From assembly GCA_963737445.1 (NCBI GenBank), contig CAVTSO010000009.1, positions 558,001 through 622,000 on the forward strand: a stretch of DNA of 64,000 bases. The letters run 5' to 3'. Under the pieces are notes generated by a model. That model was not told the origin of the DNA. It did not search any database and saw nothing but the letters and a program-made list of their open reading frames with translations. The stretch's first letter is position 1; every line of letters starts with the position of its first letter. This document shows positions 8,503 to 18,005 of the stretch, in pieces. The DNA comes from JAICYJ01 sp963737445 (GTDB lineage Bacteria; Actinomycetota; Thermoleophilia; Gaiellales; JAICJC01). Both the position numbers and the translations under genes were made by a program.

Positions 8503-9801
8503 GGCCCGAACGGCCCTTCCGTGAATGGGGCGGGTACGGACGTGTCGAGGTGGCGGCCCTGATGAGTGATGGTGTGGCCCATCCGCTCGACCTTCGTGCG
8601 CAGGTACGCGGCGTTGACAGGGTTGGGCTCGGCCACGATCGGCACCTGCTCGGTGACCGTCAGGCCGTAGCCCTCGAGGCCCACGAGCTTCTTCGGGTTG
8701 TTGGTCATCACCCGGATGCTGGTCAGGCCGAGGTCGGCCAGGATCTGCGCGCCGATGCCGTAGTCGCGCGAGTCGACCGGCAGGCCGAGCGCGATGTTGG
8801 CGTCGACCGTGTCCAGGCCCTGCTCCTGCAGCTCGTACGCGCGGAGCTTGTTGAGCAGGCCGATGCCGCGGCCCTCCTGGGCCAGGTACAGCAGCACCCC
8901 GCGCCCCTCCAGGGCGATCTGCGCAGCGCCCGCTCCAGCTGCTCGCCGCAGTCGCAGCGCAGCGAGTGGAAGACGTCGCCGGTGACGCACTCGGAGTGGA
9001 CGCGCACCAGCACGTCCGGGGTGCCGCGCACGTCGCCCATGACGAGCGCCACGTGGTGCTGGCCGTCGATCATCGAGCGATAGCCGTGCGACACGAAGTC
9101 GCCATAGCGGGTCGGCAGCTGGGCGCTCGCGATGCGCTCGACAAGCTTCTCGCGGCGATGGCGGTAGGCGATCAGGTCGGCGACCGTGATCATCTTGAGG
9201 CCGTGCTGCTCGCAGTAGGGGATCAGGTCGGGCAGCCGCGCCATCGACGCCGTCCTCGTTCATCACCTCGCAGATCACGCCGGCCGGCGAGAGCCCGGCC
9301 AGCCGCGCGAGATCGACGGAGGCCTCGGTCTGGCCGGTGCGCTCCAGCACGCCGTCCGGGCTGCGCGCGCAGCGGGAACACGTGCCCCGGCTGGACGAGG
9401 TCGTCCGGCGCGCGACGCCGGGTCGACCGCGACCTGGATGGTGTGCGCGCGGTCGGCGGCCGAGATGCCGGTGGACGCCCCCGCGCTGGCCTCGATCGAG
9501 ACGGTGAAGGCGGTGCCGAACGGCGTGCGGTTGCGCTCGGTCATCATCGGCAGGCCCAGCTCGTCGCAGCGCTCGGCCGTCAGCGCCAGGCAGATCAGCC
9601 CACGGCCGTGGCGGGCCATGAAGTTGACGGCATCTGGCGTGATGCAGTCGGCCGCCATCACACAGGTCGCCCTCGTTCTCGCGGTCGGGCGAGTCGACGA
9701 CCACGATCATCGCGACCGGCGCGCATGTCATCCAGGGCCTCCTCGACCGTCGCAGAACGGCGAGTCACGAGGTCGGGGTAGAGCCTCGTGGTAGGTCTCA
9801 T
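8499..9801 (-). pseudogene. ribBA: ribBA (DHBP synthase / GTP cyclohydrolase II), multiply frameshifted
   Basis: Pieces of a full bifunctional RibBA can be read in order only by switching frame about six times. The RibB part gives SATVEEALDDMRAG, then VVVDSPDRENEGDL, then AADCITPDAVNFMARHGRG, then RPDGVLERTGQTEASVDLA. The RibA part gives RVHSECVTGDVFHSLRCDCG with the zinc cysteines, then GRGVLLYLAQEGRGIGLLNK and VMTNNPKKLVGLEGYG. Breaks fall near 9720, 9663, 9413, 9365, 9245 and 8935. The start is taken as ATG 9801, in frame with the first piece. Motifs are intact between breaks, so the gene itself is probably functional in the organism and the breaks are likely sequence errors; true decay cannot be excluded. 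Confidence 0.85.
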
Positions 9802-9824
9802 CGACGGTCAGCGCCGTCAGCGTA

Positions 9825-10418
9825 TCACGCCGGTTTGCGACGCTCGCCGGCCCGCATCCGTTCAACGTACTTGCCGAACAGGTCGGCCTCCAGGTTGATC
9901 TGGTCGCCCGGGGTCAGGCGGCCCAGGTTCGTGACCGCGCAGCGTGTGCGGAATCAGCCGACACCGAGAAGCTGTCGCCATCGAACGCGCGTCACGGTCA
10001 GTGCGACGCCGTTGACCGCGATCGAGCCCTTCTCGATCACGTAGCGCAGCACCTGCTCGGGTGCCGCGAAGGTCATGTCGACGGCGTCCGCCTCGGCGGC
10101 GATGGCACGCAGCGATCCGACCCGTCGACGTGCCCCTGCACCAGGTGGCCGCCCATGCGGTCGCCGGCGCGGAGGGCGGGCTCGAGGTTGACCTCGTCGC
10201 CCGGCTGCAGGCGCCCGAGGTTGGTGCGCCGCAGCGTCTCGGGCACGGCGTCGAACGCGAGCACGACACCGTCGATCTCGGTGATCGTCAGGCAGCAGCC
10301 GTCCACGGCCACCGAGTCGCCGATCGCGGCGTCGGCGGCGATCCCGGGCGCGCGCAGCCGCAGCCGGGGCGGTGGCTCCGGCCACCACGCCCTGCTCGAT
10401 CACGATCCCGGTGAACAT
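9825..10418 (-). pseudogene. ribE: Riboflavin synthase alpha subunit, frameshifted
   Basis: The protein begins MFTGIVIEQG at 10418 and continues in other frames with VAVDGCCLTITEIDG, GDRMGGHLVQGHVDG, then VIEKGSIAVNGVALTVT, and ends GDQINLEADLFGKYVERM before a TGA at 9825. These are the duplicated lumazine-binding modules of riboflavin synthase, which dismutates two lumazines to riboflavin. At least three frame changes are needed. The RBS-like GGAGG lies just before the ATG, inside the end of ribD. It sits between ribD and ribBA as expected for a rib operon. Confidence 0.82.
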
Positions 10419-10429
10419 CGCCGCCCTCC

Positions 10430-11870
10430 TCAGAGCCTCGTGCACGTCGGCCACCAGCAGCGTATCCGGGCCGACCGGGCGGCTGCTGAGCTCGAGCTCC
10501 GCCTCGCCCAGCCGCATGGCGGGCCAGCCCTCCAGCGCGTTCGGCCCGGCACCCAGCACCAGCGGCGCCACGAACAGCGCCAGCCGGTCGACCAGGTCGT
10601 CGCCGCCGGAGCGCTGCGGCGAGGGTGGCGCCTCCCTCCAGCAGCACCGTCGCCACGCCACGGCGCCCGAGCTCGGCCAGCGCCTGGCCGGCGTCGCTCG
10701 CCTCGATCGCCTCGACCCCGGCCGCGACGAGGTCGGCGATCCCGGGCGCGCCGGGACGGCACACCACCGCCACCGGGCCCTCGCCGGCACTGCGCACGAG
10801 CGCCGAGCCGACCGGTAGCCGCGCCGCCGCGGTCGAACACGACCCGCAGCGGCTGGCGTTCCGCCGGGGGACACGCAGTCTCGCGCGGTGAGAGTCGGAT
10901 CGTCGGCAAGTGCGGTGCCGATGCCGACCGCGACTGCGCCCCGACCGGCCCGCCACTCGTGCACCAGCGCCCGGCTCTGCGGCGAGGAGATCCAGCGCGG
11001 CTCGCCGCCGAGGGCGGCCACGCGGCCGTCGATGCTGACGGCGGCCTTGTAGGTGACGTGCGGGCGCCCCAGTCGCACCAGCGTGCGAAACCCGGCGTTC
11101 TGGCGGCGGGCCCGGCGCTCGATGTCGCCCGTGGCCAGCTCCACCTCGACGCCCCCCGCGCGCAACCGCTCGATGCCCTGTCCGTCGGTGCGGGGGTCGG
11201 GGTCGATCGCCGCGACCACCACGCGGACAACCCTGGCAGCGATCAGGGCGTCGGAGCAGGGCGGCGTGCGGCCGTGGTGTGCGCACGGCTCGAGGCTGAC
11301 GTAGGCGGTGGCGCCGGAGGCGTCGCCCGCGGCGGCCAGGGCGTTCACCTCGGCGTGCGGCGATCCCGGGCGCTCGTGCCAGCCCTCGCCGATGACGATG
11401 CCGTCGCGCACGAGCACGCAGCCCACCATCGGGTTCGGCGCCACCGAACCCGGCGTTCTGGCGGCGGGCACGGCGCTCGATATCGCCGGTTGCCAGCTCC
11501 ACCTCGACGCCCCCGGCGCGTAACCGCTCGATGCCGCGTCCGTCGGTGCGGGATCCGGGTTCGACCGCCGCGATCACGACGCGGGCGACTCCGGCGGCGA
11601 TCAGAGCCGTCTGAGCAGGGCGGCGTGCGGCCGTGGTGCGCGCACGGCTCGAGCGCTGACGTAGGCGGTGGCACCCGAGGCATCGCCCGCCGCCGCCAGG
11701 GCGATCACCTCGGCGTGCGGCGATCCCGGGCGCTCGTGCCAGGCCTCGCCGATGACGGTGCCGTCGCGCACGAGCACGCATCCGACCATCGGATTCGGCG
11801 CCGCGGTGCGGGCGCCCAGCTCGGCCAGCTCGAGGCAGCGTTCCAGGTGGCCGAGGTCGTCCGGCCGCAC
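10430..11870 (-). pseudogene. ribD: ribD (deaminase/reductase), frameshifted and internally duplicated
   Basis: RibD deaminates and then reduces the pyrimidine intermediate of riboflavin synthesis. The deaminase part shows APNPMVGCVLVRDG, HAEV and EPCAHHGRTPPC (zinc ligands His and two Cys). The reductase part shows KAAVSIDGRVAALGGEPRW and, near the end, PVGPDTLLVADVHEAL. The deaminase segment occurs twice (11088-11442 and 11446-11802), and each version has indels. The GTG at 11870 is chosen as the start because it lies four bases after the rpe stop and reads DDLGHLERCLELAELGART into the first motif. The gene cannot be translated as written. Confidence 0.8.
11088..11802. repeat. Diverged tandem duplication of the ribD deaminase segment
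   Basis: Two direct copies of about 355 bp, at 11088-11442 and 11446-11802, lie 358-360 bases apart. Each begins near CCCGGCGTTCTGGCGGCGGG and ends near TTCGGCGCC. The copies agree at most positions but differ by scattered substitutions and small indels, so they are not identical duplicates. Both encode the zinc-binding deaminase core of RibD. Confidence 0.85.
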
Positions 11871-11874
11871 CGGA

Positions 11875-12572
11875 CTAGACCCGGCTGCGGCCGGCGGCGA
11901 GCGTGACCAGCTCGCGGTAGGCGTCGCCCGGCGCCGGCGTCGAGAAGACGGCCGACCCGGCGACCAGGATGTTGGCGCCGGCGCGGTGCACGTCGGCGAT
12001 GGTGGCCGGCCCGACGCCGCCGTCGACCTCCACCTGCACCGGCTCCGCACGCTCTTCGGCCAGCTCGCGCATGAGCGGGAGGCGGTCGAGCGTCGCGGGG
12101 ATGAAGGCCTGCCCGCCGAATCCGGGGTTGACGCTCATGCACAGCAGCACGTCGGCGTACCGCGCCGCCTCCTCGAGCGCCGCCACCGGGGTGGCCGGGT
12201 TCAGCGTCACACCGGCCTGGCAGCCGAGGTCGTGGATCGCGTGAAGGGTGCGGTGCAGATGCGGGCAGGTCTCGACGTGCACCGTGATGCTGTCGGCCCC
12301 GGCGGCCGCAAACTGGTCGATGTGGCGCTCCGGCTGCTCGATCATCAGGTGCACGTCCGCGAAGCCGCTCGCGGCCGTGGATCAGCTCGGTGATGTCGGC
12401 CACCATCTTCGGCCCGAAGGTGATCACGGGGACGAAATGGCCGTCCATGACGTCGATGTGGATGACCCGGGCCGCCCGCGTCGAGTACCTCGCCCACCTG
12501 TTCGCGCATGCGGCCGAAGTCCGCCGACAGGATCGACGGAGCCACCTCGACCGAAGAGGGCCACTCCCGCAT
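11875..12572 (-). pseudogene. rpe: Ribulose-phosphate 3-epimerase, frameshifted
   Basis: Rpe interconverts ribulose-5-phosphate and xylulose-5-phosphate; ribulose-5-phosphate is also the substrate of RibB, which may explain its place at the head of the rib genes. The start is ATG 12572 giving MREWPSSVEVAPSILSADF. The next piece, VIHIDVMDGHFVPVITFGP, is in another frame, and the last, HLMIEQPERHIDQFAAAGAD to VDGGVGPATI, in a third. The breaks are near 12470 and 12365. All key motifs (HIDVMDGHFVP, MSVNPGFGGQ, EVDGGV) are present, so the frameshifts look artificial. Confidence 0.85.
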
Positions 12573-12675
12573 GCGCTGGCAAGGATAGTGAAGCGCTCGG
12601 GTGCGATGCGCAGACACGGCTCAGGCGGCCGGCGCCTCGTGACACCTCGGCGGGAACCCTGTGACCTCGGCGTTG

Positions 12676-12704
12676 GCAACACCGGTGCCAGGCGCCGGTG
12701 TTGC
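12676..12704. repeat. Strong hairpin related to the 63-kb repeat units
   Basis: The 29 bases from GCAACACCGG to CGGTGTTGC fold into a 13-bp stem (twelve Watson-Crick pairs and one G-T) with a CAG loop. The left arm and loop match the start of the 105-bp repeat units at 63283-63658. Further matches follow, such as GAAGCGTC and GGCCGTTGCAT. It lies in the 279-base gap between rsmB and rpe, which otherwise holds nothing I recognise. It could act as a terminator, though no T run follows. Confidence 0.6.
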
Positions 12705-12851
12705 GGTCCCGCGCGGCCGTCGCTGGAAGCGACGCAGCCATGCGGGCGCGCGGCGATCGCGCACACCGGCCGTTGCATTCCCGCAACCTGGCCGCAGGCA
12801 ACGGAAGCGTCACGCGGGCCGTTGCATTCGGCGGCCCCGGGCCGCCGTTGG

Positions 12852-14054
12852 TCAGGCGCCGGTGGCGGCGATGTAGAAGCCGTCGCTGCCCTCGGTCTGG
12901 GGCAGCAGGTAGTCCCCGCCGGGCAGCACTCCCTCGCACTCGTCGCGGCGGAGCGTGCACACCGAGTACACGAGTCTGCCCCCGGGTGCCAGCAGGCCGC
13001 GCGCGTGCCCGAGCATCGCCCGCTGCAGCTCTGCCAGCTTGACGGCGTCCTCGGGTGTTCGCCGCCAGCGCGCGTCCGGTCGGCCCGCCAGCACCCCGAG
13101 GCCGCTGCAGGGCGGGTCGAGCAGGATCCGGTCGAACCCCGTCTCGGCGAACTCCAGCACGTCGGTCAGCACCACCCGCGCGCAGGTGGCGCCGAACCGT
13201 GCCAGCGTGCGCTCGAGCTGCGCGGCCCGTCCGGCGTGGCGTTCGACGCACACCAGCTCGCCGCGGTTCTCCATCAGCGCCGCCAGCTGCCCGGACTTGC
13301 CACCCGGAGCCGCGCACAGGTCGAGCACGCGCATGCCCGGCCGGGCATCGAGCATCCGCGCCGGCCGCATCGACGACCGCGACTGCGGCCACACCGCTCC
13401 GCTCGCAAACGCTTCGGTGGCCGTCACGTCGATCATCTCCTCCAGCACCAGCGCCTCCGGCAGCCCGTCCACCGCCCGTGCCGCTGCACCCAGTTCTGGC
13501 GCATCAGCCCGCAGCGTGTTCACGCGCACGCACAGCTCGGCGGGCCGGTTCTGCGCGTCTGCGCACGCGTTCGCCCCGTCGGCGCCCATCAGCGCCGTCC
13601 ACTCCTCCATCACCCAGTCCGGGTACGAGACGCGCAGCCCCGGCGGCAGCGTCTCCACCCACTCCGGGCCGGCCTCGGCGATCCGCCGCAGCACCGCGTT
13701 CGCCAGCCCCGCGACCTGCGCTCCCGCCACGTCCCGGGCCAGATCCACGCCCTCGCTGACCGCCGCCCGCGCCGGCACCGCGTCCGAGAACAGGAGCTCA
13801 TAGCCGCTCACCCGCAGCGCGTTTCGCAGCGGCGCCTGCAGCCGCATCGGCCGCCTGCCGCCCAGCTGCTCGACCGCGTGATCGACCGTCCGCATCCGCT
13901 GCACCGCGCCGTATGCCATCCGCATCGCCTGGCGCCGTTCCCGCCCGTCCAGCCCGCTCGCCTCGCCCGCGAACGCCCGGTCCGCGTACGCCCCCTGCTC
14001 GAAGGTGCGCCGCACCACCTCGTAGGCCACCCGCCGTGCGTCGCGCCCGCTCAC
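12852..14054 (-). CDS. rsmB: 16S rRNA (cytosine-967-C5) methyltransferase
   Basis: RsmB makes m5C967 in 16S rRNA. The 400-residue protein has an N-terminal NusB-like helical RNA-binding domain (residues 1-135, beginning SGRDARRVAYEVV). It is followed by a Rossmann methyltransferase domain with VLDLCAAPGGKSGQLA and the two catalytic cysteines in LDPPCSGLG and YSVCTLRRDECE. The start overlaps the fmt stop by four bases, and def-fmt-rsmB is a classic gene order. Confidence 0.95.
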   Translation of the reverse strand: MSGRDARRVAYEVVRRTFEQGAYADRAFAGEASGLDGRERRQAMRMAYGAVQRMRTVDHAVEQLGGRRPMRLQAPLRNALRVSGYELLFSDAVPARAAVSEGVDLARDVAGAQVAGLANAVLRRIAEAGPEWVETLPPGLRVSYPDWVMEEWTALMGADGANACADAQNRPAELCVRVNTLRADAPELGAAARAVDGLPEALVLEEMIDVTATEAFASGAVWPQSRSSMRPARMLDARPGMRVLDLCAAPGGKSGQLAALMENRGELVCVERHAGRAAQLERTLARFGATCARVVLTDVLEFAETGFDRILLDPPCSGLGVLAGRPDARWRRTPEDAVKLAELQRAMLGHARGLLAPGGRLVYSVCTLRRDECEGVLPGGDYLLPQTEGSDGFYIAATGA

Positions 14055-14923
14055 GTCGCGCGCACGGGCGGCTCACGCAGCCCGCGCAGGAAGTCCGCCG
14101 CCGCCATCCGCCCCTTGCCCCCCGGCTGCAGCTCAAGGATCTGCAGGGCACCTTCGCCACAGCCGACCACCAGCTCCGCGCCGACCTCCCCCGCTTCCGG
14201 CCCCTGCGCGAGCGGCTGCGCGCGCCACACCTGGCACGGCCGCCCGTCCAGCGCCGTGCGCGCCCCGATGTGCGGCGACAGCGCCCGCACCTTCCGGTCG
14301 AGCTCGATCGCCGGGCGCGACCAGTCGAGCGCTCGCTCCGCCGCCTCGATCTTGTGCGCGTAGGTGACACCCTGCTCGTCCTGCGCCCGCGGCTGCGGCC
14401 GCTCCAGCAGCACCCGCTCCAGCAGCGGCACGCCCAGCTCGAGCGCGGCCCGTCGCACCGCTCCCGCGTCATCATGCTCGCCGATCGGTATCCGCTGCTC
14501 GGCCAGGATCGGGCCCGCGTCCAGCTCCGGCGCCACCTCGATCACCGCCACCGCCGTCTCGGCGTCGCCGGCCATGATGGCACGCTCCACGGGCGCCGCC
14601 CCGCGCCAGCGCGGCAGCGCCGACGGGTGCAGGTTGACCAGCGGGTAGGCGCCCAGCAGCGGCGGCCGCAGGATCTGCCCGAACGCCACCACCACCCCGG
14701 CCTCAGCCTGCGGCGGCTCTGCACTTGCGTCCTGCGGCTGCGTCAGTGGCAGCCCCAGCTCGCGCGCCGCTGCCGCCACCGGCGGCGCGGTCAGCGCGCG
14801 CCCGCGGCCGCTGGGCCGGTCGGGCTGGCTGACCACGGCGGCCACCTGCACGGCTCCCCGATCCACGAGCGCGCGCAGCACCTCGGCACCGAACTCCGAC
14901 GTCCCGAAGTAGGCGACGTTCAC
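14051..14923 (-). CDS. fmt: Methionyl-tRNA formyltransferase
   Basis: Fmt formylates initiator Met-tRNA using 10-formyltetrahydrofolate. The 290-residue protein starts NVAYFGTSEFGAEVL and has LHPSALPRWRGAAPVERA, which carries the catalytic asparagine/histidine region, and the C-terminal VTYAHKIEAAE segment. The GTG start at 14923 overlaps the def stop (GTGA). It pairs functionally with def next door, which removes the formyl group again. Confidence 0.95.
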   Translation of the reverse strand: MNVAYFGTSEFGAEVLRALVDRGAVQVAAVVSQPDRPSGRGRALTAPPVAAAARELGLPLTQPQDASAEPPQAEAGVVVAFGQILRPPLLGAYPLVNLHPSALPRWRGAAPVERAIMAGDAETAVAVIEVAPELDAGPILAEQRIPIGEHDDAGAVRRAALELGVPLLERVLLERPQPRAQDEQGVTYAHKIEAAERALDWSRPAIELDRKVRALSPHIGARTALDGRPCQVWRAQPLAQGPEAGEVGAELVVGCGEGALQILELQPGGKGRMAAADFLRGLREPPVRAT

Positions 14924-15519
14924 CCGGCGCGCAGGCGCAGCTCGCGCAGCGCCTCGCGGCGTTCCTGATCCGCGGCGCGGTCGAAGATCAGGATGCCGTC
15001 CAGGTGGTCGATCTCGTGCTGGATCACCCGCGCCTCGAAGCCCTCGACGTCCATGTCGACCGCATCTCCGGACGCGTCGCGGCCCGACACCCGCACCCGC
15101 AGATGCCGTGCCACCGGCACCTGCAGCTCGCCCCCGAGCAGCGACAGGCAGCCCTCCGTGCCCACCTCCGTCTCGTCGGAGCGCTCCACCAGCTCCGGGT
15201 TGATCAGCACCTTCGGCTCGTCCTCGTCGCTGGCGCGGTAGACCAGGATGCGGCGCAGGATGCCGAGCTGCGGCGCCGCCAGGCCCACCCCATGGGCGCG
15301 CTCCATCACGTCCAGCATCCGCTCGGCCAGCTGTTGCACCTCGTCATCCACCTCGGCCACCGCCGTGGCGGCGTTGCGAAGCGCGGGGTCGGGGTACTGG
15401 CGCACCAGCCGCAGCGCGGCAACACGCCACGCCCGCCGCTCCTCGGGGGTCGGCCGGCCCTCGTCCACCGCCTCGCCCTCGACCGGCTCCTCCAGATGCT
15501 CTGCCTGCTGCTCAGACAT
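14920..15519 (-). CDS. def: Peptide deformylase
   Basis: Def removes the N-formyl group from nascent proteins. The three defining motifs are visible: GVGLAAPQ, EGCLS (metal-binding Cys), and QHEIDHLDG (two metal-binding His and the catalytic Glu). At 199 residues it carries a roughly 30-residue acidic N-terminal extension compared with the usual 165-170. It overlaps fmt at its end and the isochorismatase-family gene by eight bases at its start. Confidence 0.95.
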   Translation of the reverse strand: MSEQQAEHLEEPVEGEAVDEGRPTPEERRAWRVAALRLVRQYPDPALRNAATAVAEVDDEVQQLAERMLDVMERAHGVGLAAPQLGILRRILVYRASDEDEPKVLINPELVERSDETEVGTEGCLSLLGGELQVPVARHLRVRVSGRDASGDAVDMDVEGFEARVIQHEIDHLDGILIFDRAADQERREALRELRLRAG

Positions 15520-16048
15520 CGTCCGCCGCGGTCACCGCCGCGTACCCGTCGCCGAGCGCCGCCAGGAACGCCCCGTGCACGCTGGCCGCCGGGATCTGGC
15601 GGCCCGCGAACTCGAGGTCGAGCGTTGCGCACGCGTCGTGCACGACCGTGCAGCCGAATCCGAGGTCGGCAGCCGCGCGCACCGTCGCGTCCACGCACAT
15701 GCTGGTCATCATCCCCGCGATCACCAGGTCGGAGACGCCGGCATCGCGCAGCCTCTGCTCGAGGTCGGTCTCGCGGAAGCTGTTCGGGTAGGCCTTCTGG
15801 GTCACCGGCTCGCCCGCTGCCGGCCGCACCGACTCGTGGATCTCGACCCCGGGGGTCCCCGGCGCGAGGAACTCGGCGTCGTCGCCCTCCCACAGGTGCT
15901 GCACGTGGAACACCGGCTCGCCCCGCTCGCGGAAGCCCTCCAGCACGGCCGACGCCCGCTCCGCGGCCTGCTCCGGGCCGACCAGCTCGCAGCGCCCGCC
16001 CGGGAAATAATCGTTCTGGATGTCGACGATCACCAGTGCTCGTGCCAT
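15512..16048 (-). CDS. Isochorismatase-family cysteine hydrolase
   Basis: A 178-residue protein with the catalytic triad of the isochorismatase/nicotinamidase fold: Asp in ALVIVDIQNDYF, Lys in VTQKAYPNSF, and Cys in GMMTSMCVDATVR. The family includes nicotinamidases and N-carbamoyl amidohydrolases; the substrate is not clear from these motifs. The ATG at 16048 is chosen because it immediately precedes the first motif; an upstream start at 16084 would overlap priA needlessly. It sits between priA and def. Confidence 0.85.
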   Translation of the reverse strand: MARALVIVDIQNDYFPGGRCELVGPEQAAERASAVLEGFRERGEPVFHVQHLWEGDDAEFLAPGTPGVEIHESVRPAAGEPVTQKAYPNSFRETDLEQRLRDAGVSDLVIAGMMTSMCVDATVRAAADLGFGCTVVHDACATLDLEFAGRQIPAASVHGAFLAALGDGYAAVTAADDV

Positions 16049-16058
16049 GCCGGGAAGG

Positions 16059-18005
16059 TTAGTTGAAAGACTGGGGATCGACATCGACGACCGCCGTCGC
16101 GCCCGCCCGTCGTAGGTCGGCCGACAGGTCGCGCAGCAGGCCCCGGAACACCACCGCCGCCCGGCGCGGGTCGGCCGTCTTCACCAGCAGGTGGCTGCGC
16201 GAGCGGTCACGCAGCCGGAACAGCGGTGCCGGCCCGAGCAGCTGGTCGTCACCCAGCGCCGGCGCCGCAGCGTCGGCCAGCGTGACCGCGATGTCCTCGG
16301 CCACCTGTGGCTCGGGAGCCGTCACCAGCACCCGCACCAGCCGCCGGAACGGCGGATAGCCCAGCTCGCTTCGCCGCTCCAGCTCGCCGTCCAGAAACTC
16401 CTCCACGGCGTGGCGGGCGGCCAGCTCGACCACCCGCGAGGCCGGTTCCCAGGCCTGTATCAGCACCCGTCCCTGCGGGTCGCCCGGCCGTCCGGGACGG
16501 CCGGCCAGCTGCGTCAGCAGGGCGAACGTGCGCTCCTCCGCCCGGAAGTCCGGCATCGCCATCCCGGTCTCGGCGTCCAGCACCGCAGCCAGCGTGACGC
16601 CGGGCACGTCGTGTCCCTTGGCCACCAGCTGCGTGCCCACCAGCACCGCCCGGTCTGCTGCGCGGAAGGCAGCCAGCGTGGCGTCCGGCTCGTCGCTGCG
16701 CGCCGCCACGTCGGCGTCCAGCCGCAGCACGGTCAGACCCGGGAACAGGTCGCCCAGCTCGTCCTCCACCGCCCGCGTGCCGGAGCCGATCCGGGTGATG
16801 TCGACCGAGCCGCACACGGGACATGCCCGCGGCGGACGCTCGCTGTAGCCGCAGTGGTGGCAGACCAGGCGGGCCTTGCCGTGCAGCGACAGCGAGACGT
16901 CGCAGCGCGGGCAGCGCCAGCCGTGCCCGCACGACCGGCAGTGGATCGCAGCCGCGGAGCCACGTCGGTTCTGGAGCAGGATGGCGCGGCCGCCCGCGTC
17001 CTCGATCCGCCCCAGCGCGTCGCGCAGCGGCCGCGTCAGCGGGTAGCCGCCGTCGTGCCGCAGATCGACCACCTCCACGGCGGGCAGCGGTCCGCCCACG
17101 CGCCCGGGCAGCGCGATCCGCCGCGGGATGCCGTGCCAGGATTCCGGCCGCGGCGTGGCGCTGCCGAACACGACCAGGGCGCCCTCCAGCCGGGCCCGCT
17201 TGGCGGCCACGCGACGGGCGTCGTACCGGGGATCGCTCTCGTGCTTGTAGGAAGCGTCGTGTTCCTCGTCCACCACGATCATGCCCAGCCGTGGCATCGC
17301 GGCGAAGACCGCCGAGCGGGCGCCGACCACCACGCGCGCCTCGCCGTCGGCGATGCGCCGGTGCTCGGCGCCGCGCCGGGCCGGTGTGAGCGCGCTGTGC
17401 AGCACCGCCACGGTGTCGCCGAAACGCGCCTGGAAGCGGGCGGCCGTCTGCGGCGTCAGCGCGATCTCCGGCACCAGCACGATCGCGCCCCGCCCGTCCG
17501 CCAGCTCCCGCTCGATCGCGCGCAGGTAGACCTCGGTCTTGCCCGATCCGGTGACGCCGTGCAGCAGCACCTCGTGCGCGCCGTCCGTCCGCGCCTGCTC
17601 GATCGCGTCCACCGCGGCCTGCTGGGCCTCCGTCAGCGTCACCGGCCTGTCCTCGGAAACCGTTTCCGCGACCGGCTTCAGCCGCCGCTTCGGCGGCCGC
17701 GGCGGCACCACCAGCGCCACCGCGCGGGCCAGTGTCGAGGCGGTGCCCTCGGCGATCCAGACGGCCAGGTCGAGCAGGGGCTCCGGCAGCCGGCCGGTCA
17801 CCTCGAGCACCGGCTTCAGCTCACCGCCGTCCGCATCCGGCTCGCTCGCGACCGACTCCACGATACCGTCCACCTCGCGCGTTCCGAGCGGCACCCGCAC
17901 CAGCGAGCCGCGCACCACGTCGGGGGCGAGCTGCTCCGGCACCGCATAGTCGAACGGCCGGTCGACCGCCCGGGCAGTGACCAGCGGCTGGATGCGGGCG
18001 ATCAG
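16059..18005 (-). CDS. priA: Primosomal protein N' (replication restart helicase)
   Basis: PriA reloads the replisome at repaired forks. The protein shows the DNA-binding N-terminal region, Walker A HGVTGSGKTEVY, the DEEH box and a zinc-binding region with CRSCGHGWRCPRC and CHHCGYSERPPRACPVCG. Unlike many actinobacterial PriA proteins, its Walker motifs look intact. The usual N terminus (IARIQPLVTARAVDRPFDYA) is encoded upstream of the first ATG/GTG and can only start from CTG at 18005, which overlaps the metK stop as CTGA. I therefore propose a CTG start (648 residues), with the ATG at 17942 (627 residues) as the conventional alternative. Confidence 0.9.
   Translation of the reverse strand: MIARIQPLVTARAVDRPFDYAVPEQLAPDVVRGSLVRVPLGTREVDGIVESVASEPDADGGELKPVLEVTGRLPEPLLDLAVWIAEGTASTLARAVALVVPPRPPKRRLKPVAETVSEDRPVTLTEAQQAAVDAIEQARTDGAHEVLLHGVTGSGKTEVYLRAIERELADGRGAIVLVPEIALTPQTAARFQARFGDTVAVLHSALTPARRGAEHRRIADGEARVVVGARSAVFAAMPRLGMIVVDEEHDASYKHESDPRYDARRVAAKRARLEGALVVFGSATPRPESWHGIPRRIALPGRVGGPLPAVEVVDLRHDGGYPLTRPLRDALGRIEDAGGRAILLQNRRGSAAAIHCRSCGHGWRCPRCDVSLSLHGKARLVCHHCGYSERPPRACPVCGSVDITRIGSGTRAVEDELGDLFPGLTVLRLDADVAARSDEPDATLAAFRAADRAVLVGTQLVAKGHDVPGVTLAAVLDAETGMAMPDFRAEERTFALLTQLAGRPGRPGDPQGRVLIQAWEPASRVVELAARHAVEEFLDGELERRSELGYPPFRRLVRVLVTAPEPQVAEDIAVTLADAAAPALGDDQLLGPAPLFRLRDRSRSHLLVKTADPRRAAVVFRGLLRDLSADLRRAGATAVVDVDPQSFN

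Noticed and set aside
12573..12851. FMN riboswitch upstream of rpe-rib genes
   Set aside because: I cannot find the conserved FMN-aptamer blocks in the 279-base gap. The visible structure is the GCAAC hairpin.
16059..18005. PriA lacking helicase motifs, as in many actinobacteria
   Set aside because: The Walker A segment GVTGSGKTEVY and the DEEH box are both present.
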